A stretch of 64,000 bases of DNA from Candidatus Lindowbacteria bacterium RIFCSPLOWO2_12_FULL_62_27. Its GTDB lineage: Bacteria; Lindowbacteria; 2-12-FULL-62-27. Of the stretch, positions 50,017 through 57,999 are shown one piece after another; position 1 is the stretch's first letter, and the number at the start of each line of letters is the position of its first letter. The stretch is taken from assembly GCA_001784175.1 (NCBI GenBank), contig MFPR01000004.1, positions 372,001 to 436,000 of the forward strand. The letters are read 5' to 3'. A model generated the notes under the pieces. The model was not told the origin of the DNA, searched no databases, and saw nothing but the letters and a program-made list of their open reading frames with translations. A program made the position numbers and the translations under genes.

Positions 50017-51738
50017 TTGCCCCTCCGCCTTCTTTTTGTTGTTCATGGCCTGCCGATGGGAAATGCATCCGGGGGCGTGGAGGTTTATACATTTTCGTTG
50101 GCCGAAGAGTTGGCGAGGCGGGGGCATCACGTTCTGCTCTTCTGCCCGAAATTGAAAGGCGCTTCGCCGCCGCCGATGAAGGGTGTGTCCGTATGTTTTG
50201 CGCCTGATCGTCCGGCGGAATCGCCTCTTTTGAATCTGACCGATCCGGCCGTGGAAACGGCGTTCGAGGATGCCGTGGTCAAATTCAAACCGGATTTGAT
50301 CCATATCCATCATTTGAAAGGGCTGGGCGCGGGCATCCTGTCGGTTTGCCGTGACCGGCATTTACCTTACATGGTCACCCTTCACGATTTTTGGGCATTT
50401 TGCGATCATGTTCATTTGTATCCGGGCGCGGGCGTCAGAACCTGCACGGATTCGGAAGACGGACGAAAATGTGAGAACTGCTTCCTGCATGTCCATTTTC
50501 GCGGGCTGACCGCCCGGCGGAAGAATGTCCGCCCGGTGTCTGATTTTATTCGTCTTCGCCGGCGCTTTATTCTGGATGCGCTTCTTTCCGCTGAATGTTT
50601 GATTGCGCCGTCAGAATTTGTGCGGAAAAGATTTCTTGCCGAATGGAAGGAGTTGCGATCCAAAATCATTCTTGTGCGGAATGGGATTGTCCCCGTTTCG
50701 GCGGCCGCGCGAGCCCCTCGCCATCCGCCGATTTTCGGTTTTTTTGGCGGCATGTCTGAAGTCAAGGGACTTTCGGTTCTCCTGAACGCCCTCGAAAGTT
50801 TGCCGCATCCGCCCCCGCTTCAGATTTACTCGGCGGACCGGTCCATCCTGATGAACTGGTTGAGAACAGAAAAATACGATGCATCCCTTGGGCGATCCCT
50901 TCGCGTCCGCGGCAAATTTCAACGCCGGCATCTGAACCGGATTCTGTCGGGGCTGGACGTTGTCGTTGTCCCATCCTTTGTCGAAACTTTTTCTCTGGTG
51001 GCGGCGGAGGCGTTGAGCGCAGGCAAGCCTGTCATCGCGTCCAGAGCGGGGGCGCTCGGCGAAATGATATCCGATCGTGTGAACGGGGTTCTATTCAGCC
51101 CGGGCAATTCCATGGAATTGGCAAACTGGATCGGTCGATGTGTCTCGAATCGTCGCTTTTTAAATCGTCTGCGAGTCTCCGATTCCATTCGAACGGTTCA
51201 TGACGCCGCGACAGAAATGCTGCAGATCTATTCGAAAACCCTCATGCGGGGAATTCCCATCCATCCATTTGCCCGGAGGCAGCATCTTCACCTACCCAAA
51301 AAAATTTCGGACAAATTCACGTATCTCAAAAGCGCGCACCGAATCATGCAGCAGGCGGAGATGTTGAGATCTCAAGGGCAATTGAACAAGGCGATAACGC
51401 GTTACCAACGCATTCTACGGAATGATCCATCCCATATTATTGCCGGATACCGCCTGGCCATTTGTTATTTTGAAGCGGGCGGTTTGGCGGCGGCTGAAAT
51501 CATGTTCCGAAAAGTCCTGGACTTGATATCCCGCCTATCCATCAAGATCAGCACGGAGGCCTATGAAGCCAGTTCGGCATTTTATCTGGCGCAGATCAGG
51601 TTGAGACACAAGGACGCGGGTGACGGAATCCGATGGCTTGAACATTGCTTGAAAATTATCCCTTATCATCACCGCGCCCGGACGCTTTTGGCGCGTATCA
51701 ATATTTCTCCCTCGTCAGACATTTCAGATATCCGTTGA
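50017..51738 (+). CDS. Family 4 glycosyltransferase with C-terminal TPR-like region
   Basis: 573 residues from the TTG at 50017 (MPLRLLFVVHGLP); homology starts here and no better start exists. GT-B fold: VVHGLPMGNASGGVEVYTFSLAEELARRGHHVLLF, DLIHIHHLKGLG, then the donor domain PPIFGFFGGMSEVKGLSVLLNAL, VVVVPSFVETFSLVAAEALSAGKPVIASRAGALGEMI. From about 450 helical repeats read as TPRs (QLNKAITRYQRILRNDPSHIIAGYRLAICYFEAGG). Noticeably lower in GC than its neighbours. The 3' end overlaps the convergent CmcI-like gene by 41 bp. Confidence 0.88.
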   Translation: MPLRLLFVVHGLPMGNASGGVEVYTFSLAEELARRGHHVLLFCPKLKGASPPPMKGVSVCFAPDRPAESPLLNLTDPAVETAFEDAVVKFKPDLIHIHHLKGLGAGILSVCRDRHLPYMVTLHDFWAFCDHVHLYPGAGVRTCTDSEDGRKCENCFLHVHFRGLTARRKNVRPVSDFIRLRRRFILDALLSAECLIAPSEFVRKRFLAEWKELRSKIILVRNGIVPVSAAARAPRHPPIFGFFGGMSEVKGLSVLLNALESLPHPPPLQIYSADRSILMNWLRTEKYDASLGRSLRVRGKFQRRHLNRILSGLDVVVVPSFVETFSLVAAEALSAGKPVIASRAGALGEMISDRVNGVLFSPGNSMELANWIGRCVSNRRFLNRLRVSDSIRTVHDAATEMLQIYSKTLMRGIPIHPFARRQHLHLPKKISDKFTYLKSAHRIMQQAEMLRSQGQLNKAITRYQRILRNDPSHIIAGYRLAICYFEAGGLAAAEIMFRKVLDLISRLSIKISTEAYEASSAFYLAQIRLRHKDAGDGIRWLEHCLKIIPYHHRARTLLARINISPSSDISDIR

Positions 51739-52414
51739 AATTGGCCGTCAGCAGGTACCGCTCGCGGGACTTGTCGATGCAGAACCGGCGATTTTCCCGG
51801 AGGAATACGTCGATGGCCTGCAGCGGCGAATTGGAATTGCCGCGCCGCCGGCCCATGAATCCCGGCAGGCCGTCCGTGGTGTCTTCCACAATCAGATAGC
51901 TCGGGTGGCGCACGAGGTCCGAATAATTTCGAAGATCCCGCAGGACCGCATCCTTCGTGTGGTCCGCGTCGTGGATGACCAGCGTGCGTTTCCCTTTGCA
52001 GCGCCGGTGCACCTCCCGGATGATGCGCGGATCGGCAGCGTCGCCCGTGAGTTCAACGATCCGCCGGTGTTTCGCCGTCATCCGGTCGCGGGTGATGTCG
52101 AGGGCGAGGACGACGCCGTGTTTGAGCGCGTCGCAGATGCCGGCGAGAAAGAGCGCGCCGCCGCCGCTCTTGTTCCCGATCTCCACGATCACGTCCGGCC
52201 GCACCTCGTAGAGGATTTCCTGGTAGATCCACGCGTCCAGCGGATTTTTCAGGGCGCGGTGGCCGAGCCACCGGCTCTGAAAGCCGACGATGTTGCGGTG
52301 AAAGTAGTTGATCCAGTCCATGAGCGTCACGTTCATGAACTCGTCCGGGCTGGCCACGCCGGGATACCGGACGCGCTTCAGGCGCCGCTGTTCCGCGCGC
52401 TGCCGCCGAACCAT
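51698..52414 (-). CDS. CmcI-like (cephalosporin hydroxylase / O-methyltransferase family) protein
   Basis: 238 residues from the ATG 2 bp after the NeuA-like stop. Rossmann methyltransferase-like: KNPLDAWIYQEILYEVRPDVIVEIGNKSGGGALFLAGI, GVVLALDITRDRM, GKRTLVIHDADHTKDAVLRDLRNYSDLVRHPSYLIVEDT. The family includes rhamnosyl O-methyltransferases, and sugar methylation is a reasonable reading in this locus. SAM-binding residues look intact; the acceptor is unknown. Confidence 0.8.
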   Translation of the reverse strand: MVRRQRAEQRRLKRVRYPGVASPDEFMNVTLMDWINYFHRNIVGFQSRWLGHRALKNPLDAWIYQEILYEVRPDVIVEIGNKSGGGALFLAGICDALKHGVVLALDITRDRMTAKHRRIVELTGDAADPRIIREVHRRCKGKRTLVIHDADHTKDAVLRDLRNYSDLVRHPSYLIVEDTTDGLPGFMGRRRGNSNSPLQAIDVFLRENRRFCIDKSRERYLLTANFNGYLKCLTREKY

Positions 52415-52416
52415 AT

Positions 52417-53097
52417 TCAGGCGGTCCTGCCCTTTCGTTCCAGAAATATCCGCGCCGACTCGGCCAGTTCCAGATCTTCCGGAAAATTCACGTCGATCGA
52501 TTCGAGGGAGTTCATGACATAGAGATACGGTCGCGGGCCGAACCAGTACCGCCACTGGATCTGGTCGGACTTGCGGGCGATGAAAATCGCGTCGTTGATC
52601 GAGTAGAGCGGCTTGATCTCATTCGTGTACGGGTGCCAGCGGCCGAACCCGAAAAACAACGGCCGGCCGGCGTCATCCAGCAGGTACTCCTGGACTTTCT
52701 TGACGCCGACCAGGCTGTCGTATTTCCCCAGGTTGGACAAATACGCGCTGACCGCATCCGAATAGCGGCCGAAGATCGGGCCTGTCACGAGCGTCCACGC
52801 GACGTGCGGGTCGCCCGGCACCGTTCCCATGATGCTGACCACGACCTCGTCCCAGCGCGGCCCGCCGGTGCACATGACGGGGTCGCGCGGAAGAAACTTC
52901 ACGCCGCACTCCTCCGATATCTCCCGCGCGCGCGCGCTGTCGCTCGACACATAGATTTCCTTGAAACATCCGGCCGCCTTCACCTGCCGTATTTTGTAAT
53001 GCAGGAGGGTCGGCATGTCGCCGAAGGGCTGGAAATTTTTCCCCTTGATGCGCGAGGAGCCGTCGCGCACGGGAATGACGGAAACCACATGGTCCAT
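52417..53097 (-). CDS. Acylneuraminate cytidylyltransferase-family protein (NeuA-like)
   Basis: 226 residues. VVSVIPVRDGSSRIKGKNFQPFGDMPTLLHYKIRQVKAAG has the CMP-sugar synthetase P-loop-like motif (IPxRxGSxxIxGKN); YVSSDSARAREISEECGVKFLPRDP and SINDAIFIARKSD follow, ending VNFPEDLELAE. Expected to activate a nonulosonate as CMP-sugar. Divergent enough that the exact sugar cannot be given. The start overlaps the Ldh2-like stop by 1 bp. Confidence 0.88.
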   Translation of the reverse strand: MDHVVSVIPVRDGSSRIKGKNFQPFGDMPTLLHYKIRQVKAAGCFKEIYVSSDSARAREISEECGVKFLPRDPVMCTGGPRWDEVVVSIMGTVPGDPHVAWTLVTGPIFGRYSDAVSAYLSNLGKYDSLVGVKKVQEYLLDDAGRPLFFGFGRWHPYTNEIKPLYSINDAIFIARKSDQIQWRYWFGPRPYLYVMNSLESIDVNFPEDLELAESARIFLERKGRTA

Positions 53098-54164
53098 CAG
53101 CGCGGCACGAGTTCCTTCTCGACCGGCGCCGGCAACGAGAGATTGTACTGCCGGCCGAGTTTCTGAAATTCGGTCCAGTCCGCGGCCGAAAGCGGAATAC
53201 CTGCGGCGCGCCGGATTTGAAGCACGTGCTTCTCCGGATCGCCGGGCGCCATCACAGGAATCGCCCCATTCAACCGGGGCTCGCCGCGAAGTTCGTCCAT
53301 CAGGGATTTCAGCCGCGTTTTGAATACGGCGACGGGCTGGAAATTCGAAATATTGATCGCCATGAAAAAATGGCCGAGATCGCGGCGGGTTTCCGGCGGG
53401 ACATCGAACATCGGTTTGATGTGCACGCCGTACGGCATGCCGGTCAGGAGGCTGCAGAGAATCTCGACCATCAGCGCCAGACCATATCCCTTGTATTCAC
53501 CGATGGGCGTGAGGGACCGCGCGGCCGCAGGGTCGACCGTCGCGCACCCCCTCGAGTCCGCCGCAACGCCGGCCGGAAGCGGCTCCTGCCGTTCCCGATA
53601 CTGGCGGATCTTGTTCCATGAAAACGAACTGCAGGACATGTCCAGACAGAAGGGCGCCTCGCCAAGGCAGGGCGCGACAAAGCAGATGGGATTCGGCCCC
53701 AAATAAGGCTGGGTGCCGCCATAAGTTTGGAGCAACGCGTCCGAGTGTGTGAACGCGAGGCCGATCATGTCCGCCTCGGCCGCGAGGAATCCGAAATACG
53801 CGGCGGCGCCGAAATGACTCGAGTGCTGAACCGCCACCGCGCCGATCCCGCACTCCCGTGCCATCTCGATCGCGTGCTTCATCGCCTCCGCGCCCGACGC
53901 GTGGCCAAACGTATGATCGGCGGCGAGGACGCCGCAGGACGGCGCGCGCCGGGCAAACTTGTACGCCGGCCGGCCGTTCACGCCGCCGGCCCGGAGCGTC
54001 CGGACGTAATGGGGAAACAATCGAACGCCGTGGGAATCGACGCCGCGCAGTGACGTTTGCGTGAGACTTTCCGCCACATGCGCGGCCACGCTTGGATCGG
54101 CGGATTCGGCGCCCAGGACATCGATCATCCACCGGCGCAGGGGTTCCGCCGGAAGATTCGTCAT
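53097..54164 (-). CDS. Ldh2-family malate/lactate/ureidoglycolate-type dehydrogenase
   Basis: 355 residues from ATG 54164; an ATG at 54179 overlaps the upstream gene. TSLRGVDSHGVRLFPHYVRTLRAGGVN with the catalytic His, AADHTFGHASGAEAMKHAIEMARECGIGAVAVQHSSHFGAAAYF, YGGTQPYLGPNPICFVAP and GYGLALMVEILCSLLTG are typical. NAD(P)-dependent oxidation of a 2-hydroxyacid. In a nonulosonate locus it could act on a sugar-acid intermediate, but this is inference. Confidence 0.88.
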   Translation of the reverse strand: MTNLPAEPLRRWMIDVLGAESADPSVAAHVAESLTQTSLRGVDSHGVRLFPHYVRTLRAGGVNGRPAYKFARRAPSCGVLAADHTFGHASGAEAMKHAIEMARECGIGAVAVQHSSHFGAAAYFGFLAAEADMIGLAFTHSDALLQTYGGTQPYLGPNPICFVAPCLGEAPFCLDMSCSSFSWNKIRQYRERQEPLPAGVAADSRGCATVDPAAARSLTPIGEYKGYGLALMVEILCSLLTGMPYGVHIKPMFDVPPETRRDLGHFFMAINISNFQPVAVFKTRLKSLMDELRGEPRLNGAIPVMAPGDPEKHVLQIRRAAGIPLSAADWTEFQKLGRQYNLSLPAPVEKELVPR

Positions 54165-54169
54165 TGTGG

Positions 54170-55528
54170 CTATTTCCAAGTGCGGAGCAGTTCGGCGGCG
54201 ACCTGAAACCCTTCAACGTCGCGCACCTCGATGGACATCCGCGGGTCGCTCATGTCGAGAAGCCCGACCCGGTCGCCAAGCAGGCGGCCCTCGCGCAAAA
54301 AGAAGGGGTGCGTCACGCACCCGAGGGCCTTGATCCCGACACGCACCGGATGGCGGTACTTGCGGCGCATGAATCCCTCGTCGATCCTCCGGTACTCGCC
54401 GTTTCCGTCGATCCAGCACGTGTTGAATTCGCCGCGCGCGGGCAGGACCGTGTCGAATCCGCCGCGGACGAGATGCAGGATGAGCTGGTCGATGAGATCG
54501 GGCGGGCGGAACGGATAGGTGATTTCCATGGAAACCACAAGATCGGGCAGGATGCCGTTGTCCTCGATGAGCGAGAGGCTGTGCTGGAGGACTTTTTCGA
54601 AATCGACAAACTCCTTCGAATACATGGGATCGCGCAGAAAGGGCGTCTCCGCGCCGGCTTTGCGGGCGAGGTCCGCCGTCTCGGGGTGATCCGTCGCAAC
54701 GACCACGTGCTTGACATAGCGCGCGGCCCGGGCGCGCTCGACGGTGTAATCGATGAGCGGCCGGCCGCCGACCACCGGCACGGTTCCCGCGACCGGAATG
54801 ATGGCGACGACATTCATTTTGTCGACATCCGGAAAATTATTGTCCACCCGGAACTGCTCGCCGGGCAGGGACTCGAGGACGTCGACCACGTTGGAACACC
54901 GCCGTGCGTCCCGGTCATGATGGAGGCCGTGGTAGTGGAAGACCCGCGCATCCGGCTCGTACACGATCCGGTAGCCGGCCTTGAGAACCTCCTCGGCCCA
55001 CATGCGGTCCTCGATGTGGAGCACGCGCTCGTCGAACGGGAATTTTTCCCAGACGCGTTTCGGAAAAACGCTGTTGGCGTTGTGGAAAAAACTGTCCTTG
55101 ACCTGGACCCGCCGGTCGAGACCAAAGATGTTCAGCATGTCTCGTTTGTCGAAATCGGTGCTGAAGGCCATCGGCTCCTGGCGGCCGTAGACGGCGGCGC
55201 AGTTTTCGATCTCGGAAAAATTCCTCAGAAGCGCCGACATCCACCGCTCGTTCACCGGAATGCAATGGGCTGAGAGGCTCACGATGTACTCGCCCTCAGC
55301 CTCGCGAATCCCGGCGTTCAACGCCTGCCCGGGCCGGTACGGATCGATGGTGACGATCTTTCGGACGCCGACCGACCGGGCCTTCTCAACGGTCTTGTCG
55401 GAACTTCGATTGTCGACCAGGATCACCTCAAAGTTCTTATAATCCTGATGAAACACCTCGCGGAGGCACGACGAGACCCAGCGTTCCTCATTTTTCGCGC
55501 GGATGACGATCGAAACGAGCGGATTCAT
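54170..55528 (-). CDS. GT2 glycosyltransferase fused to a CMP-sugar-synthetase-like domain
   Basis: 452 residues from ATG 55528. Residues 1-215 are a family 2 glycosyltransferase: VSIVIRAKNEERWVSSCLREVFHQDYKNFEVILVDNRSSDKTVEKA, IREAEGEYIVSLSAHCIPVN, DRMWAEEVLKAGYRIVYEPDARVFHYHG. Residues about 238-452 resemble NeuA: VVAIIPVAGTVPVVGGRPLIDYTVERARAARYVKHVVVATDHPE, SMEITYPFRPPDLIDQLI, SDPRMSIEVRDVEGFQVA. The nucleotide-binding motif lacks the Arg, Ser and Lys of the usual ARxGSKxxxxKN, so the second domain may be inactive. The junction is a single uninterrupted frame. Confidence 0.85.
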   Translation of the reverse strand: MNPLVSIVIRAKNEERWVSSCLREVFHQDYKNFEVILVDNRSSDKTVEKARSVGVRKIVTIDPYRPGQALNAGIREAEGEYIVSLSAHCIPVNERWMSALLRNFSEIENCAAVYGRQEPMAFSTDFDKRDMLNIFGLDRRVQVKDSFFHNANSVFPKRVWEKFPFDERVLHIEDRMWAEEVLKAGYRIVYEPDARVFHYHGLHHDRDARRCSNVVDVLESLPGEQFRVDNNFPDVDKMNVVAIIPVAGTVPVVGGRPLIDYTVERARAARYVKHVVVATDHPETADLARKAGAETPFLRDPMYSKEFVDFEKVLQHSLSLIEDNGILPDLVVSMEITYPFRPPDLIDQLILHLVRGGFDTVLPARGEFNTCWIDGNGEYRRIDEGFMRRKYRHPVRVGIKALGCVTHPFFLREGRLLGDRVGLLDMSDPRMSIEVRDVEGFQVAAELLRTWK

Positions 55529-55581
55529 GTCCAGCCCCCCTCTCCTTGACACTCATCATGCGCCTATATAAACATTTTTTC

Positions 55582-56313
55582 ATGCTGGTAGCACTCGTGC
55601 AAGCCCGGATGGGTTCCCACCGGCGGCCGGGAAAAGTCCTTGCCGACATCGCCGGCCGCCCCATGTTGTGGCATGTCCTTCATCGCCTTCGCAACGCCCG
55701 CCGGCCGGACCGGATCGTGGTGGCGACGTCCACCGCCCAGCAGGACGATGCGATCGTCCGGCTGTGCGAAGAGGCGCGGATCGAGACATTCCGTGGAAGC
55801 GAGCACGACGTTCTGGATCGGTACTATCGGGCGGCGCTGGCGTGTAAAGCCGACGGCGTGGTGCGGATCACGGCCGATTGCCCCCTGGTCGATCCCGGCG
55901 TGGTGGATCAGGTCGTCTCCGTTTTTCAGGCCGCGAAATACGATTATGTTTCCAACACGATCCATCGCACGTTTCCTGTGGGACTCGACGTGGAGGTTTT
56001 CTCTTTTGCGGCCCTGGCCCGCGCCTGGAAGGAAGCGGAGGCGGAGGATCAGCGGGAACATGTGACGCCTTATTTTCGGGCAGCGGGCGACTTCGTCCTG
56101 TCCAACGTCGAATGGACCGGCGGGCCGGGCCTTCAGGATCTCCGGTGGACGGTGGACTATGAGGCGGATCTGGCGTATGTGCGTGAAATTTATCGCGAAC
56201 TCTATGACGGCGGCGCCGTGTTTCTGTTTTCCGATATTCTCAACCTGATCCGCCGGCGGCCTGATCTGTTCAGAACCGGGCGCCCGGCCGGGAGCGAAGT
56301 CCAGGCCATTTAG
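55582..56313 (+). CDS. SpsF-like nucleotidyltransferase
   Basis: 243 residues from ATG 55582 (MLVALVQARMGSHRRPGKVLADIAGRPMLWHVLHRLR). QARMGSxRxPGKVL is the cytidylyltransferase-like motif; VVATSTAQQDDAIVRLCEE, RITADCPLVDPGVVDQVV and LRWTVDYEADLAYVREI follow. Family members occur in spore-coat and surface polysaccharide synthesis, activating a sugar or sugar acid. Divergent from the GT2 fusion gene; both start near 55550, so a shared promoter region lies between them. Confidence 0.88.
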   Translation: MLVALVQARMGSHRRPGKVLADIAGRPMLWHVLHRLRNARRPDRIVVATSTAQQDDAIVRLCEEARIETFRGSEHDVLDRYYRAALACKADGVVRITADCPLVDPGVVDQVVSVFQAAKYDYVSNTIHRTFPVGLDVEVFSFAALARAWKEAEAEDQREHVTPYFRAAGDFVLSNVEWTGGPGLQDLRWTVDYEADLAYVREIYRELYDGGAVFLFSDILNLIRRRPDLFRTGRPAGSEVQAI

Positions 56314-56314
56314 G

Positions 56315-56857
56315 TTGGACGCGCGGAATCCCAAAAAGACCATCCTGGTTATCCGTACCGCCCCTGTGGCCCACTGCGTGCAAATGGTTCAATTCTTGAG
56401 AAAAAACGGATGCCCGGATCACGAGACGCATTGGATATGGATCAGCCAGCCTTCCGTGGAAAAGGACCTGCTCCGGGCTTGTGGCGGAACGGACATGGAG
56501 GTTCTGAGGTATGAGGATGGGTCCTTCACGCAGGGGGGCCTGAAAAAATTATGTGGAGAACGTTTCAGGCGCGAGCGAATCGATGCGGCCTATGTCGTGT
56601 TCAATAATTCCGAGGGTGCCGGTTATTTTCAGATTATCCGGTTTTTGTCCGGTCTCAACATTTTGAGGATGGTCGGTTGCGCGCCCGTCTGTCGGTTTGA
56701 AGAAATCAAGCCGGTCAAATTTGTTCTTCGCAGAATATCGGACACATGCCGATGGATCCTCGAATGGCCTTTGGTCCTGGTGGCCGTGCCCATCCTCCTC
56801 TTGTACTATTCGGCGATGTTTTTGCGTTCGCGGCTCCGCCGGAGTCCAACCGGATGA
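56315..56857 (+). CDS. Hypothetical glycan-locus protein with a C-terminal membrane helix
   Basis: 180 residues from a TTG one base after the SpsF-like stop. TILVIRTAPVAHCVQMVQFLRKNG and DAAYVVFNNSEGAGYFQIIRFLSGLNI suggest a nucleotide-sugar-like Rossmann half; ILEWPLVLVAVPILLLYYSAMFL is a membrane segment at the end. It overlaps the next gene by 4 bp. Possibly one half of a GT-B-type enzyme completed by the next protein. No family recognised. Confidence 0.5.
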   Translation: MDARNPKKTILVIRTAPVAHCVQMVQFLRKNGCPDHETHWIWISQPSVEKDLLRACGGTDMEVLRYEDGSFTQGGLKKLCGERFRRERIDAAYVVFNNSEGAGYFQIIRFLSGLNILRMVGCAPVCRFEEIKPVKFVLRRISDTCRWILEWPLVLVAVPILLLYYSAMFLRSRLRRSPTG

Positions 56858-57999
56858 CGGCGGTGTTGGATTTCCTGCTGGTCTGGTCGATCCTCGTGAT
56901 CGTCCGGCTTCTCCCCATTCGGTTCAGACTGTTGCCCGGCCATATCGGGCATCTGGCGCTGAATACCGAGGTCTGGTTACGGCGGAGGGCCGCCGGGAAC
57001 AATGGCCGCCGCGAGTTTTACGTTCTCTTCGGCATCCAACCGGCCAACCGGCAGATTCTGACCATGGTTGGCCGGCGAATGCCCGTGTGGGAGGGACGAT
57101 GGCCCACGCGGATTCTTCAAGCCCTGATGCGGCTGGATCCAAAGATTTGTCCGAAAATTCCGGGCGGCCATGGTCTTCGATCGTGGGAGGTGATGGACCG
57201 CATCGGCCCGCAACTGTATTTTACGAAAGACGAAAAGCGGCGGGGTGAGACGCTGTTAAAGGCCATGGGCATCAGGGCAGGCGGGGCTTTCGTGTGTTTT
57301 TTTGCCCGCGACAGCGCATACCAGGACGCGGTCCGGCCGTTTGCCTCCTCCGAGGGGTGGACCTATAATGATTTTCGAAACAGCAGCATTGAAAATTACC
57401 TGCCGGCGGCGGAGATGCTGGCCGATCAGGGGATCTGGGTGGTCCGCATGGGCGCGGTGGTCCAAAAATCCATACAGAGCAGGCATCCAAAGGTCATTGA
57501 CTACGCCACCGGATACAGGTCGGATTTCGGCGACGTGTACCTGATGGCGCATTGCAAATTCTTTCTGGGTGATACCTCTGGAACGTTCACCCTGGCCTCC
57601 ATCTTTGACGTGCCATGCGCGCTGGCAAATTTCGCGCCGCTCCATGCGCACGGCGTGTTGGGCCGGCGTGACCTGTTCATCCCCAAGAAATACCGGCATG
57701 CCGCGCAAGACCGCTTCATGCGATTCTCCGAGATTCTTGCCGTGGAGGCGGATGACTGGCACCCCGCCGGGCGGTATCGGGCGGCGGGGATCAGCGTTGT
57801 CGAAAACAGTTCCGACGAGGTCCTTGAGCTGGCGGCGGAGATGAATGCGCGGCTGGATGGCAGGTGGGTGGCCGGCGGCGAGGACGGAACATTGCAGGAT
57901 TGCTATCGCGCGCTTTTTTCCCCCGGCCAGCCGGTTTCCGGTTTCACCTCACGCGTGGGCGCCGGATTTCTCCGGCAAAACAAGGCACTCCTCGCATGA
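56854..57999 (+). CDS. TIGR04372-like glycosyltransferase
   Basis: 381 residues from ATG 56854. N-terminal hydrophobic segment, then LPGHIGHLALNTEVWLRRR, FVCFFARDSAYQDAV, YNDFRNSSIENYLPAAEMLADQGIWVVRMGAVVQ, VIDYATGYRSDFGDVYLMAHCKFFLGDTSGTFTLASIFDVPCALANFAPLHAHG. The 'F.R.s.i.~Y..a...L...G~~viRmG' and 'GdtSG' features match this polysaccharide-locus family. Its TGA stop and the stop of the convergent next gene abut as TGATCA. Confidence 0.8.
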   Translation: MTAVLDFLLVWSILVIVRLLPIRFRLLPGHIGHLALNTEVWLRRRAAGNNGRREFYVLFGIQPANRQILTMVGRRMPVWEGRWPTRILQALMRLDPKICPKIPGGHGLRSWEVMDRIGPQLYFTKDEKRRGETLLKAMGIRAGGAFVCFFARDSAYQDAVRPFASSEGWTYNDFRNSSIENYLPAAEMLADQGIWVVRMGAVVQKSIQSRHPKVIDYATGYRSDFGDVYLMAHCKFFLGDTSGTFTLASIFDVPCALANFAPLHAHGVLGRRDLFIPKKYRHAAQDRFMRFSEILAVEADDWHPAGRYRAAGISVVENSSDEVLELAAEMNARLDGRWVAGGEDGTLQDCYRALFSPGQPVSGFTSRVGAGFLRQNKALLA

